From Streptantibioticus cattleyicolor NRRL 8057 = DSM 46488 (GTDB lineage Bacteria > Actinomycetota > Actinomycetes > Streptomycetales > Streptomycetaceae): a stretch of DNA of 64,000 nucleotides. The notes under the pieces are model-generated. The model ran no database searches. It saw only the letters and a program-made list of their open reading frames with translations, and was not told where the DNA came from. This document shows, in pieces, positions 45,918 through 56,770 of the stretch (its first letter is position 1; every line of letters starts with the position of its first letter). The translations under genes and the position numbers were made by a program. Location: positions 3,472,001-3,536,000 of the forward strand of contig NC_017586.1 of NCBI RefSeq assembly GCF_000240165.1. Reading direction: 5' to 3'.

Positions 45918-46675
45918 CCCCGCGGCAGGAGGAGGCGGCGCTGCTGGGGCTCGCCCCGGTCGCGCCGCACGCCACCCGCCGTTACGGCCCGCACCCCTCC
46001 CAGGTGGTCGACTACTACCGCCCCGACCCGGACGACCCCGGGGCCGGCCGGCTCACCGTGCTGCACGGCGGCTTCTGGCGCGAGGCGTACGACCGCGCGC
46101 ATCTGTCGGCGACCGCCGCCGCGCTGGCCCGCCGTGGCTTCGCGGTGGCGCTCGCCGAGTACCGGCGGGTGGGCGGGGGCGGTGGCGTGCCGGGGACGTT
46201 CGAGGACGTGGCGGCCGTGGTGCGGACGGCGTGGCCGGGCGAGCCCCACGTGCTGCTCGGCCACTCCGCCGGGGGCCAGCTCGCGCTGTGGGCGGCGGTA
46301 CGGGCGGGGCGGGCGGAACGGGTGGCCGGGGTGGTGGCCGTCGCCCCGGTGGCCGACCTCGGCGAGGCGCACCGCCTGCGGCTGAGCCGGGACGCGGTCG
46401 CCGGACTCCTCGCCCCGGCCGGCCCCGGCGACCCCGGGGTGGCGGCCCGCTACGACCCCGTCCGCCTGCCGTCCCCTCCCGTTCCGGTCGTCCTGCTGCA
46501 CGGCACCGCCGACCCCGACGTCCCGCCCGTCCTCTCCCGCCACTACGCCGCCACCCACGACGCCGTGCTCCACGAGCTGCCCGGCGCCGGCCATTACGCG
46601 GCGCTGCTGCCCGGCTCCCCGCAGTTCGAGCGCCTGGTGTCCGTGCTGCGTGAACTGGCGGCGTCGGCCTCATAG
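45914..46675 (+). CDS. kynB: Arylformamidase-like alpha/beta hydrolase
   Basis: The protein has 253 residues from GTG 45914, overlapping the kynU stop (GTGA). The hydrolase fold shows an oxyanion HGGFWREAYDR, nucleophile GHSAGGQLALW, the acid in GTADPDVPPVL and the His in GAGHYAALL. By fold and operon position it should deformylate N-formylkynurenine. The canonical cyclase-type KynB belongs to another fold, so the symbol marks role, not homology to that enzyme. Confidence 0.85.
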   Translation: MTPRQEEAALLGLAPVAPHATRRYGPHPSQVVDYYRPDPDDPGAGRLTVLHGGFWREAYDRAHLSATAAALARRGFAVALAEYRRVGGGGGVPGTFEDVAAVVRTAWPGEPHVLLGHSAGGQLALWAAVRAGRAERVAGVVAVAPVADLGEAHRLRLSRDAVAGLLAPAGPGDPGVAARYDPVRLPSPPVPVVLLHGTADPDVPPVLSRHYAATHDAVLHELPGAGHYAALLPGSPQFERLVSVLRELAASAS

Positions 46676-46686
46676 CTGACGGTACG

Positions 46687-48270
46687 TCAGAAAACGTCGC
46701 GGCGGCGCAGGGCGGTCAGGGAGGCCGCGGTCAGGGCGAGGGAGGCGAGGGTGAGCCAGAGGTAGGGGGCGGGCGGGACGGGGACGGGGGAGGGGAGACG
46801 GGGGAGGTGGGTGAAGGGGGAGAGGTCCATCGCCCAGCGCGGGGCGCCGAGTACCGGGCCGAGCTGGCCGAGGAGCAGGGCCCCGGCCGGCACCGCCCAG
46901 GCCGCCTGCGCGGCGCGCGGGACCGCCCCGGCCAGCAGCGCCGCCACCGCACCGGCCACCCAGACCGCCGGCACCTCGGCGAGCGCCGCCGCCAGCAGCC
47001 GGGGCACCCCGGACCCGTACGCCAGCCCGGTGGCCACCCCGCCGACGGCCAGCGCGACGGCGGGTCCGGCCATGGCGAACGCCAGATGGCTCAGCGCCCA
47101 GCGGACCCGTCCCACCGCGCCCGCCAGCACCGGTTCGGCCCGCCCCGACGTCTCCTCGGCGCGGATCCGCAGCACCGCCTGCACCGCCTGGACGGCGGCC
47201 ACCAGTCCGAGCAGCCCGGTCATGGCGGACAGGTAGGCGTCGTCCAGCCGCCGGGTGCCGCCGAGGGCGCGGATCAGGTCGCCCACCCGCGCGTTGCCCT
47301 CGATAAGACCCGCGGCACCGGAGGCGGCCCCGCCCGCCAGCGCGCCGGTGACCGCGAACGCCACCGTCCACCCCGCCAGCGCCCCGCGGTGCAGCCGCCA
47401 CGCCAGCCCCAGCGGACCGCGTAGCCACCGCCCGGCCACCGGCGCCCCGGGTCGGTCCCCGAGCAGCCCGGCCCCCAGGTCGCGGCGGGCCGCCAGCCGG
47501 AAGGCCACCGCCGTCAGCACCCCGGCGAAGGCGGCCATGGCGGCGAAGAGCCACCACCGCTCGGCGGCGAACGGACGCGCGTACGCCGTCCAGCCCAGCG
47601 GTGACCACCAGCCCAGCGCGTCGCCGCGCGCGTCACCGGCGACCCGCAGCAGGAACGCCGCGCCGAGCACCGCACCGCCCACGCCCCGGGCGAGCCGGCC
47701 ACCCCGGGCGAGCTGCGCGGCCACCGCCGCCACCGCGGCGAACATCACCGCCGCCCCGCCCAGCGCACCCCCCAGCGCCAGCGACCCCGCCGCGCCCTGC
47801 CCGAGCGCCACCAGCGCGGCGAAGACCGCCACCGCCAGGGCCCCGGCCGCGGCGCACCCGGCCAGCAGGGCGGCGGTCAGCGGCGCGTACCGGCCGACCG
47901 CCCCGGCGGCCAGCAGCTCCAGTCGGCCGCTCTCCTCCTCGTCCCGGGTGTGCCGGACGACGATCAGCACGCCCATCAGCCCGGCGAGCGCGGCGCCGAG
48001 CGAGCCCATGCGCCAGGCGGTCAGGCCGCCGGTGGTGGCCGGGTCGAGGACGGGGCCGTAGAGCGCGCGCAGCGTGCCGTCGGTGGCGACGGTGCGGGCG
48101 AACGAGGCCCGGGCGGCCGGGGTGGGGTAGAGCCGGCGCAGGGAGACGGCGGTGCCGGCCACCGAGGCGGTCAGGGCGTAGACCCAGACGGCGGCCATCA
48201 CCCGGTCGCGCCGCAGCGCCGCGCGCAGCAGCGTCCCGGTGCCGGTCCAGGCGGTGTCGCGGGCGCTCAT
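46687..48270 (-). CDS. ABC exporter permease
   Basis: The protein has 527 residues from ATG 48270, overlapping the ATPase stop (ATGA). It has about twelve hydrophobic segments in two similar halves, each with a conserved beginning ([17 protein letters not shown] and [17 protein letters not shown]), the E-E-x-G-R motif of ABC-2 exporter permeases of the tandem type. With the ATPase at 48267 it should form an exporter for a drug or lipid. The stop lies 11 bases from that of kynB. Confidence 0.88.
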   Translation of the reverse strand: MSARDTAWTGTGTLLRAALRRDRVMAAVWVYALTASVAGTAVSLRRLYPTPAARASFARTVATDGTLRALYGPVLDPATTGGLTAWRMGSLGAALAGLMGVLIVVRHTRDEEESGRLELLAAGAVGRYAPLTAALLAGCAAAGALAVAVFAALVALGQGAAGSLALGGALGGAAVMFAAVAAVAAQLARGGRLARGVGGAVLGAAFLLRVAGDARGDALGWWSPLGWTAYARPFAAERWWLFAAMAAFAGVLTAVAFRLAARRDLGAGLLGDRPGAPVAGRWLRGPLGLAWRLHRGALAGWTVAFAVTGALAGGAASGAAGLIEGNARVGDLIRALGGTRRLDDAYLSAMTGLLGLVAAVQAVQAVLRIRAEETSGRAEPVLAGAVGRVRWALSHLAFAMAGPAVALAVGGVATGLAYGSGVPRLLAAALAEVPAVWVAGAVAALLAGAVPRAAQAAWAVPAGALLLGQLGPVLGAPRWAMDLSPFTHLPRLPSPVPVPPAPYLWLTLASLALTAASLTALRRRDVF

Positions 48271-49175
48271 CGCACCGGCTCCGCGGCGGCCGGGACGGGG
48301 GCGTAGTGGCGCAGGAACAGCTCCTCCAGGGTGGGTGGCCGGCTGGTGAGGGCGCGGACCCCCGCCCGGGTGAGGTGGCGCAGCACCTCGTCGAGCCGGT
48401 CGGCGTCCACCTGGAGGGCGACCCGGTGGCCGTCGACGGCGAGGTCGTGGACGCCGGGCAGGGCGGCGAGCCCGTCGGGCGGCGCGGCGAGTTCGGCGGT
48501 GAGCGAGGTGCGGGTCAGATGGCGCAGCTCGGCCAGGGTGCCGCTCTCCACGCTACGCCCGGCCCGCACGATGCTGACCCGGTCGCAGAGCGCCTCCACC
48601 TCGCTGAGGACGTGGCTGGAGAGGAGGACGGTGCGTCCGGCGTCGCGGGCCTCGCGCACGCAGGCGACGAAGACCTCCTCCATCAGCGGGTCGAGGCCGG
48701 AGGTGGGCTCGTCCAGGACGAGGAGTTCGGCGTCGGAGGCGAAGGCGGCGACCAGGGCGACCTTCTGGCGGTTGCCCTTGGAGTAGCCGCGGCTCCTCTT
48801 CGCCGGGTCGAGGCCGAACCGGTCGAGGAGTTCGCGGACCCGCTCCGGGCGCGGCCGGCCCCGCAGCCGTCCCAGCAGGCCGATCACCTCGCCGCCGGTC
48901 AGGCCGGGCCACAGCGTGACGTCGCCGGGGACGTAGGCCAGGCGCCGGTGCAGGCGTACCGCGTCCCGCCAGGGGTCGCCGCCGAGCAGCGCGACCCGGC
49001 CGCGGTCGGCGCGCAGCAGGCCGAGCAGGATCCGGATGGTGGTGGACTTCCCGGCGCCGTTGGGCCCGAGGAACCCGTGCACCTCGCCGGTGCGGACGGT
49101 GAGGTCCAGCCCGTCGAGGGCGCGGCTGCGGCCGAACGACTTGCGGAGCCCGGCGGCGTCGATCGCGAGGGTCAT
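48267..49175 (-). CDS. ABC transporter ATP-binding protein
   Basis: The protein has 302 residues from ATG 49175. Walker [12 protein letters not shown]-loop region [11 protein letters not shown], a signature [11 protein letters not shown] (variant of LSGGQ) and Walker [15 protein letters not shown] are present, followed by the H-loop in LLSSHVL. The DrrA-like C-terminal extension (about 230-302) is typical of antibiotic exporters. The gene is divergent from a GbsR/MarR-type regulator across a palindromic operator. Confidence 0.93.
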   Translation of the reverse strand: MTLAIDAAGLRKSFGRSRALDGLDLTVRTGEVHGFLGPNGAGKSTTIRILLGLLRADRGRVALLGGDPWRDAVRLHRRLAYVPGDVTLWPGLTGGEVIGLLGRLRGRPRPERVRELLDRFGLDPAKRSRGYSKGNRQKVALVAAFASDAELLVLDEPTSGLDPLMEEVFVACVREARDAGRTVLLSSHVLSEVEALCDRVSIVRAGRSVESGTLAELRHLTRTSLTAELAAPPDGLAALPGVHDLAVDGHRVALQVDADRLDEVLRHLTRAGVRALTSRPPTLEELFLRHYAPVPAAAEPVR

Positions 49176-49194
49176 GACGCGAACGTACGCCGAT

Positions 49195-49210
49195 TTCACA
49201 AATTTGTGAA
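49195..49210. promoter_or_regulatory. 16-bp perfect palindromic operator between exporter and regulator
   Basis: TTCACAAATTTGTGAA lies 20 bp upstream of the ATPase start and 32 bp upstream of the regulator start. It is the only A+T-rich stretch in the area and is probably bound by the divergently encoded GbsR/MarR-type protein, controlling both promoters. Confidence 0.75.
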
Positions 49211-49241
49211 GTTAGTGGAATGCGGCCCGTATAGTGATCGC

Positions 49242-49820
49242 ATGGCGGAGCAGCGGGACGAAACGGCGGCGGACCGGTTCGTGGAGCGGTTCGCGGCCGA
49301 GCTGACCCAGGCGGGGATGCAGCGGATGTCCTCCCGGGTCTTCGCCGCGCTGCTGGCCAGCGACTCGGGCATGCTCACCTCCGCCGAGCTGGGCGAACGG
49401 CTGCGGATCAGCCCGGCCGCGGTCTCCGGCGCGGTCCGCTACCTCGCCCAGGTCGGCCTCATCAGCCGGGAACGCGAACCCGGCTCCCGGCGCGAGCGCT
49501 ACCGGGTCCACCCCGACCAGTGGTACGAGACGTTCCTGCGCCGCGACCAGATGCTCACCCGCTGGGAGAGCACGCTGTGGGAGGGGGCCGAGGCGCTCGG
49601 GCCCGGCACCCCGGCCGGGGAACGGATCGCCGAGACCGCCGAGTTCTTCGCCTTCCTCCAGCAGGAGATCGCCGCCTCCATGGACCGCTGGCGGGAGCAG
49701 CGGGAACGCGGCGCCGCCGGTCAGCCCGCCGGGTGGGGCACCGTCAGCCGCCAGGCGGCCGGCTCCACGGTCCAGGTGCGGCGGCGCACCGGGCCGGCCG
49801 GGGAGTCGTCGGCCCGGTAG
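49242..49820 (+). CDS. GbsR/MarR-type transcriptional regulator
   Basis: The protein has 192 residues from ATG 49242; TATAGT at 49230-49235, 6 nt ahead, marks a leaderless start. The winged helix (RMSSRVFAALLASDSGMLTSAELGERLRISPAAVSGAVRYLAQVGLISRER) is followed by a helical dimer region (RRDQMLTRWESTLWEGAEAL) as in GbsR-like repressors of ABC exporters. Its last 33 codons overlap the convergent gene below by 100 bases. Confidence 0.88.
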   Translation: MAEQRDETAADRFVERFAAELTQAGMQRMSSRVFAALLASDSGMLTSAELGERLRISPAAVSGAVRYLAQVGLISREREPGSRRERYRVHPDQWYETFLRRDQMLTRWESTLWEGAEALGPGTPAGERIAETAEFFAFLQQEIAASMDRWREQRERGAAGQPAGWGTVSRQAAGSTVQVRRRTGPAGESSAR

Positions 49821-50578
49821 CGGAAGTCGCGGCCGGAGACGGTGACCGCGCGGGCCCGCACCCGTACCGGCCGTTCGTCGTGCGGGCGGTGGACGAGGAC
49901 CTCGGCGAGGCCGTCCGCCGGAACCCGCACCGAGACCTCGTGCAGCGGACGGTCAAGATCGGTCAGGACGACGCCGTCGGCCTCCACCCGCAGCCGGTGG
50001 ACGCCGTCCGGGGCGGGGCGGGCGGGCAGCGGACCGGTCAGCGCGCGCAGCAGGGTGCGCGCCCCCCGGCCCGGCCAGCGCCCCGGGCCGGCCGGACGGT
50101 CCGGCTGCGGGCCGGGGATGCGCAGCCCGCTGAGCACGATGCCGCCGCTGTCGTCCACCAGCAGGTCGACCGGGCGCTCGGCGCCGTCCAGCACCGCCCG
50201 CGCCGCCGCCACCGCCGACTGCGGCACCCCCAGCGCCCGGGCCACCGCCAGCCGGGGCCGCTGCCCCACCGGGACCAGCGACAACGGCGCCTCGCCCAGC
50301 GCCCGCTGCCGGTGCAGTATCCGCACCGTGTGCAGCAGGGCGCGGTCGTCGCCGACCACCACGGGGTGACGTCGGCCACGATGGGCCAGCACCCTGCGCA
50401 GTTCCTCGCCGGACTCGGGAAGACAGATCTTCAGCGAAGGCGCCCCGGCCCGCAGGACGTCCTGCGCGATCCGTACGGATTCGCCGTCCGTCGTACGGGC
50501 CGCCGGGTCGATGACCACGAGCAGCGGGTACCCCCGCGGTGTCGGGGGAGGATGTCCGGCCGAGGCTTGAGCCGACAC
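49721..50578 (-). CDS. Diacylglycerol kinase-like protein with lost nucleotide motif
   Basis: The protein has 285 residues from GTG 50578, with GAGGAAGGA 5 nt upstream; ATG 50611 would start inside the purA leader hairpin. The layout follows lipid kinases of the YegS/DgkB type (VVVGDDRALLHTVRILHRQ, SLVPVGQRPRLAVARALGVPQ, RPVDLLVDDSGGIVLSGLRI). The nucleotide-binding GGDGT is replaced by VGDDRA, and the following GTGNDFAR equivalent reads GQRPRLAVAR. It is therefore probably not a normal kinase. It overlaps the convergent regulator by 100 bases. Confidence 0.7.
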   Translation of the reverse strand: MSAQASAGHPPPTPRGYPLLVVIDPAARTTDGESVRIAQDVLRAGAPSLKICLPESGEELRRVLAHRGRRHPVVVGDDRALLHTVRILHRQRALGEAPLSLVPVGQRPRLAVARALGVPQSAVAAARAVLDGAERPVDLLVDDSGGIVLSGLRIPGPQPDRPAGPGRWPGRGARTLLRALTGPLPARPAPDGVHRLRVEADGVVLTDLDRPLHEVSVRVPADGLAEVLVHRPHDERPVRVRARAVTVSGRDFRYRADDSPAGPVRRRTWTVEPAAWRLTVPHPAG

Positions 50579-50598
50579 CTTGGTCCTTCCTCGGGTAA

Positions 50599-51999
<1,401 letters not shown>

Positions 52000-52033
52000 G
52001 CCTGATGAGCCGCTGAGCCGCCGAGGGCTCCTA

Positions 52034-52072
52034 CGCCCCGGCGGCCGGTCCTTCGCGACGGCCGCCGGGGCG
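52034..52072. terminator. Terminator between purA and the kinase gene
   Basis: CGCCCCGGCGGCCG at 52034-52047 pairs perfectly with 52059-52072 over an 11-nt loop. It separates convergent stops at 51999 and 52088. Confidence 0.85.
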
Positions 52073-52087
52073 TTCCCGTTCCACCGG

Positions 52088-54355
52088 TCAGCCGGAGATC
52101 CGGACGTAGGTGCGGGCGTCGGAGGTGTCGCCGCCGAGGAAGTCACGGGTGAGCTGGTCGCCGGAGACGGTCAGCTCGGAGGCGCCGCCCGGGGCGCAGC
52201 CGGCCGCGGAGTGGGCGGTGTCCACCACCGACGGGCCCACGACGAGCTTGCCGTCGGCGGAGAACAGGTCGGCGTAGGCCTCGCAGTGCTTGCCGGCGGC
52301 CGGCGTGTCGGAGGTGCCGGGGTTCGCCTTGGGCTTGGTGGACGCCTTGGGGGTGGCCTTGGCGGTCTTCTTGGCGGAGGCGTCGGCGGACGGCTTCGGC
52401 TTGGTGGTGGCCTTGCCGCTCGGGGAGGGCTTGACGGTGGTGTCGGCGACCAGGGTGACCACCGGAGCGCCGAAGTCGCCCTGCCGGATGGTGATCGTCT
52501 GGGTGTACCCGGAGCCCAGCGACCGCTGCCAGGTGCCCAGGAACTGCTGCGGCACGCTGATCGGGCCGGACTTGCGCAGCACCGCGCTGTGGCCGCCGGC
52601 GCTCCAGGTCAGCGAGCCGTCGGAGGCGGTGGCCAGGGTCTGCGCACCACCGCCGCCGCACCCGGAGGCGCTGGGCACGCCGCCGGTCACCCGGGCGTCC
52701 AGCTTCACCCCGGTGGCCGCCGCCGCCACCAGCTTCGCGTCGCCCTCGCACTGCGCGTCCGCGTCCACGCTGTAGCTGTGCACCACCACCTGGCCCACGT
52801 CACCGGCCTTGATCACCAGCCGCAGCCGGCTGCCCTGCCAGATGCCGACGTACCCGGCCGGCATCGAACGGCCCGGCGTCGCCGACGTGCTGGGGGCGGA
52901 GGAGGTCGCGGGGGCGGAGGAGGCGACGGCCACCGGACGCGTCGAGCCGCCGGAGCCGGACACCAGGGCCCAGGTCGCGCCGCCGGCGACGACCAGCGCC
53001 CCGGCCGCGCAGGCGGCGATCACCGGCGGTTTCATCCGGCGCCGGGGCCGCGGGGCGGCGGGCTCGGCGGGGGCGGGCGCCGGACGGGTGGGCGCCTCGG
53101 CGAGCCCGGCGGCCTGCGGTGGCCGCCAGCCGCCCCGGCCCTCGGTGCCCGGACGTCCGGCGCCCGCGGTGGCGGGGGCCGGCCCCGGGTAGCCGTAGGC
53201 GCCGGCCGGCTGCGCGGGCGGACCGCCCTGGCCCGCCCCGAACGCCTGCGGCACCGGCGCGGCCAGCCCGTAGGAGGTGGGCGCCGGATCACCGGGACGC
53301 GGCGTGCCGAACGGCGGCGCCCCGTACGGCGGAGTGGCGGCCACCGCGTGCGGGCCCGGGGTGCTGTACGGGGTCGTCGCGGCCCGCCCGGCGGTGTCGC
53401 CGAAGGCGGCCGGCGGGCCGAAGCCGGCCTGGGGGGCGGCCGGCGGCTCGGCGTTGAGCAGCGAGACCGCGTGCCGGCCGAGCTGGGCCAGCAGCGGCGC
53501 GGGCAGCCACGGCTCCCCGGCCGGCTCGGCGGCGGCCTCCATGGCCTCGCTGCGGGCGAGCACGTCGTCCACCGAGGGCCGCTCGCCGCTGCTCTTGGCC
53601 AGGCAGTCGGCGATCAGCTCGGCCAGCGGTCCGGTCAGCCCGCTCAGGTCGGGCTCGTCGTGCGCGATGCGGTAGAGCACCGCGTGCACCCCGCCGCCGG
53701 AGTCGCCGAACGGCAGCCGCCCGGTCGCCGCGTACGCCAGCACCGCGCCCAGGCAGAACACGTCGGCCGCGGTCGTCAGATGCTGCCCCAGCACCTGCTC
53801 CGGGGACATCCAGCCGGGGGAGCCGACCACCATGCCGGTGCTGGTCAGCCCCTCACCGGTGGCGGCGTCCAGGGCGCGGGCGATGCCGAAGTCGATCACC
53901 CGGGGGCCGTCGATGGTGAGCAGGATGTTGGAGGGCTTCAGGTCGCGGTGGAGCAGCCCGGCGCCGTGGATGGCGCGCAGCGCGTGCGCCAGCCGGCCCG
54001 CCAGCACCGTCACCGAACGCTCCGGCAGCGGCCCGTGGTCGCGTCCCACCACCACGTCGAGCGCGGGGCCGGCCACGTACCCGGTGGCCACCCAGGGCGC
54101 GGCGGTCTCGGTGTCGGCGTCGAGCACCGGCGCCGTCCACTCGCCGCCGACCCGGCGGGCCGCCTGCACCTCCTGGCGGAAGCGGTTGCGGAACTCGTCG
54201 CGTTCGGCCAGCTCCGGTCGGACCAGCTTCACCGCGACCGTCCGGCCGCCCTCGGAGCGGGCCAGATAGACCCGGCCCATGCCGCCGGTGCCCAGCAGCC
54301 CCAACAGCCGGTAGGGGCCGATCCGTTGCGGGTCGTCGGGCGTCAGGCTCTGCAT
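52088..54355 (-). CDS. Transmembrane serine/threonine protein kinase
   Basis: The protein has 755 residues from ATG 54355, with GGAGGAGCG 9 nt upstream; the frame is open far upstream but that part is antisense to the aminotransferase gene. The Hanks-type kinase domain (about 1-270) shows GTGGMGRVYLA, AVKLV, LHRDLKPSNILL and VIDFGIA. A long Pro/Gly/Ala-rich juxtamembrane region follows, then a basic stop (PRPRRRMKPP), one TM helix (about 415-435) and an extracytoplasmic domain with several Cys and a Lys/Thr-rich linker. It senses an unknown external signal. Confidence 0.92.
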   Translation of the reverse strand: MQSLTPDDPQRIGPYRLLGLLGTGGMGRVYLARSEGGRTVAVKLVRPELAERDEFRNRFRQEVQAARRVGGEWTAPVLDADTETAAPWVATGYVAGPALDVVVGRDHGPLPERSVTVLAGRLAHALRAIHGAGLLHRDLKPSNILLTIDGPRVIDFGIARALDAATGEGLTSTGMVVGSPGWMSPEQVLGQHLTTAADVFCLGAVLAYAATGRLPFGDSGGGVHAVLYRIAHDEPDLSGLTGPLAELIADCLAKSSGERPSVDDVLARSEAMEAAAEPAGEPWLPAPLLAQLGRHAVSLLNAEPPAAPQAGFGPPAAFGDTAGRAATTPYSTPGPHAVAATPPYGAPPFGTPRPGDPAPTSYGLAAPVPQAFGAGQGGPPAQPAGAYGYPGPAPATAGAGRPGTEGRGGWRPPQAAGLAEAPTRPAPAPAEPAAPRPRRRMKPPVIAACAAGALVVAGGATWALVSGSGGSTRPVAVASSAPATSSAPSTSATPGRSMPAGYVGIWQGSRLRLVIKAGDVGQVVVHSYSVDADAQCEGDAKLVAAAATGVKLDARVTGGVPSASGCGGGGAQTLATASDGSLTWSAGGHSAVLRKSGPISVPQQFLGTWQRSLGSGYTQTITIRQGDFGAPVVTLVADTTVKPSPSGKATTKPKPSADASAKKTAKATPKASTKPKANPGTSDTPAAGKHCEAYADLFSADGKLVVGPSVVDTAHSAAGCAPGGASELTVSGDQLTRDFLGGDTSDARTYVRISG

Positions 54356-54544
54356 GCGACGTTCGCTCCTCCGGGTGATGACGAGCTTTGAGCATATGGG
54401 CGGAGCCCCGTCGCCCCCACGGGCGGGCACGGCTTTCCCCGGTATGCGGCGGTACGCGAGAGCCCGACACAGTGTCGGCGAAAGCGGCCCACGGCATACA
54501 CCCTGCACATTCCGGGGCCGCCGGGTGGTCCCTACGCTGACCGC

Positions 54545-55918
54545 ATGACGACTGCCAGCCCCTCGCCCGCCGCCCCCGACCCGCAGCGCGGCGCCGCCGT
54601 CAAGGCCGCCGACCGCGCCCACGTCTTCCACTCCTGGTCCGCGCAGGAACTCATCGACCCGCTGGCGGTCGCCGGGGCCGAGGGCAGCTGGTTCTGGGAC
54701 TACGACGGCAACCGCTACCTGGACTTCGCCTCCCAGCTGGTCAACACCAACATCGGCCACCAGCACCCCAAGGTGGTCGCCGCCATCCAGGAGCAGGCCG
54801 GCCGGCTCGCCACCCTCGCCCCCGGCTTCGCGGTGGACGTCCGCTCCGAGGCCGCCCGGCTCATCGCCGAGCTGACCCCGGGCGACCTGGACAAGGTCTT
54901 CTTCACCAACGGCGGCGCCGAGGCGGTGGAGAACGCGGTGCGGATGGCCCGGCTGCACACCGGCCGCCACAAGGTGCTCTCCGCCTACCGCTCGTACCAC
55001 GGCGCCACCGCCGCCGCGATCAACCTCACCGGCGACCCGCGCCGCTGGCCCTCCGACACCGGCGCGGCCGGCGTCGTCCACTTCTGGGGGCCGTGCGCCT
55101 ACCGTTCCGCGTTCCACGCCGCCGACGAGGCGCAGGAGTGCGAGCGGGCGCTGGCCCACCTGGCGGACGTGATCGCCTTCGAGGGGCCGCAGACCATCGC
55201 GGCGATCGTGCTGGAGACCGTGGTCGGCACCGCCGGCGTCCTGATCCCGCCGGCCGGCTACCTGGCCGGGGTGCGCGAGCTGTGCGACCGGTACGGGATC
55301 GTCTTCGTCCTCGACGAGGTGATGGCCGGCTTCGGGCGCACCGGCCGCTGGTTCGCCGCCGACCACTGGGGCGTCGTCCCCGACCTGCTGACCTTCGCCA
55401 AGGGCGTCAACTCCGGGTACGTGCCGCTGGGCGGCGTCGCCATCAGCGAGAAGATCGCGGCCACCTTCGCCACCCGCGCCTACCCCGGCGGGCTCACCTA
55501 CTCCGGCCACCCGCTGGCCTGCGCCGCCGCCGTCGCCACCATCACCGCCATGCGCGAGGAACGGATCGTGGAGCACGCCGCCGAGATCGGCGAGCGGGTG
55601 CTCGGCCCGGGCCTGCGGGAGATCGCCGAGCGCCACCCCTGCGTCGGCGAGGTACGCGGCCTGGGCGTCTTCTGGGCGCTGGACCTGGTCAAGGACAAGG
55701 AGACCAGGGAACCGCTGGTCCCCTACAACGCGGCCGGCGCCGACAACGCCCCGATGGCCGACTTCGCCGCCGCCTGCAAGCGGCGCGGACTGTGGCCGTT
55801 CGTGAACATGAACCGCACCCACGTCGTGCCGCCGTGCACCATCACCGAGGCCGAGGCGAAGGAGGGGCTGGCCGTCCTCGACGAGGCGCTCTCCGCGGCC
55901 GACGCCCACTGCCGCTGA
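54545..55918 (+). CDS. Class III PLP-dependent aminotransferase
   Basis: The protein has 457 residues from ATG 54545; TACGCT at 54533-54538, 6 nt ahead, shows a leaderless start. The PLP lysine lies in LTFAKGVNSGYVPLGG, with TNGGAEAVENAVRMAR, SYRSYHGATAAA and VLDEVMAGFGRTGRWF. It belongs to the omega/aspartate-family transaminases, which act on beta-alanine, taurine, GABA or diamines; the substrate is undetermined. A GntR regulator follows on the same strand and is a likely partner. Confidence 0.9.
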   Translation: MTTASPSPAAPDPQRGAAVKAADRAHVFHSWSAQELIDPLAVAGAEGSWFWDYDGNRYLDFASQLVNTNIGHQHPKVVAAIQEQAGRLATLAPGFAVDVRSEAARLIAELTPGDLDKVFFTNGGAEAVENAVRMARLHTGRHKVLSAYRSYHGATAAAINLTGDPRRWPSDTGAAGVVHFWGPCAYRSAFHAADEAQECERALAHLADVIAFEGPQTIAAIVLETVVGTAGVLIPPAGYLAGVRELCDRYGIVFVLDEVMAGFGRTGRWFAADHWGVVPDLLTFAKGVNSGYVPLGGVAISEKIAATFATRAYPGGLTYSGHPLACAAAVATITAMREERIVEHAAEIGERVLGPGLREIAERHPCVGEVRGLGVFWALDLVKDKETREPLVPYNAAGADNAPMADFAAACKRRGLWPFVNMNRTHVVPPCTITEAEAKEGLAVLDEALSAADAHCR

Positions 55919-56021
55919 CCGGCCCTGGGCCATCCGCCTTCGGTCGCGTAGGTTGTCCGGGACCAAACATGGACCGTCCGTACCGGAACGGTCCCGGAAC
56001 AGTGGTTCGCGGGAGGCGGAG

Positions 56022-56699
56022 ATGCCGGGCAGCACGCCGGTACGGCGCAGCAGTCTGCGGCAGCAGATCGCCGACGCGCTGCGCGACGAGGTGCTGACCG
56101 GCCGGCTGCCCTCGGGCCGGCGCTTCACCGTCAAGGAGATAGCCGACCTGTACGGGGTCTCGGCCACCCCGGTCCGCGAGGCCCTGGTCGACCTCGCCGC
56201 CCAGGGCCTGCTGGAGGTCGAGCACCACCGGGGCTTCCAGGTACGGGAGTTCACCCACGCCGACTACCGCGGTCTGGTGGAGGCCCGGATCCTGGTCACC
56301 GAGGGGATCTTCCGCCGGCTCACCGACCGCGGCCTGGCCGCCTTCCCGCCCGAGGCGATGGCCTCGGTACGCCGCCGGGCCGAGGCCGCGGTCAGCGCGG
56401 TACGCGCCGGGGCGCTGGACGTCCTCATCGGCTGCGACCAGCGCTTCTGGCGGGAACTGGCGCTGCTCGCCGAGAACTCCCACATCAGCGAGTTCCTGGA
56501 ACGCCTGCGCGCCCAGTCCTGGGTCTTCGCCGTGCCCTTCCTGCGCGCCGAACGCGACCTGTCCCAGGTCTGCTGGACCGGCCACGTCGTCCTCGCCGAC
56601 GCCATCCGCGACGGCGACGCCGAAGCCACCCGCCGCCTCGTCTCCGCCTACAACGAGCACGCGCTCACCCTGATCGACCGGCTGACCGACCGGGGGTAG
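56022..56699 (+). CDS. GntR (FadR subfamily) regulator
   Basis: The protein has 225 residues from ATG 56022, with GGGAGGCGGAG ahead. The winged helix (LRQQIADALRDEVLTGRLPSG...VKEIADLYGVSATPVREALVDL) is followed by an all-helical FCD ligand domain (YRGLVEARILVTEGIFRRLTDR, DQRFWRELALLAENSHI). It starts 103 bases after the class III aminotransferase gene and may respond to that enzyme's substrate; this is inference from position. Confidence 0.88.
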   Translation: MPGSTPVRRSSLRQQIADALRDEVLTGRLPSGRRFTVKEIADLYGVSATPVREALVDLAAQGLLEVEHHRGFQVREFTHADYRGLVEARILVTEGIFRRLTDRGLAAFPPEAMASVRRRAEAAVSAVRAGALDVLIGCDQRFWRELALLAENSHISEFLERLRAQSWVFAVPFLRAERDLSQVCWTGHVVLADAIRDGDAEATRRLVSAYNEHALTLIDRLTDRG

Positions 56700-56770
56700 G
56701 CCCACCTGACCCGGAGCCGTGGTGGTGACTACCCTGGTCATCCCTTCGACTGCGACCCGCTGGAGCGCCC

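Noticed and set aside
54356-56254. Upstream extension of the Ser/Thr kinase frame by more than 600 codons.
   Set aside because: It is antisense to the class III aminotransferase and GntR genes, and a strong ribosome site precedes ATG 54355.
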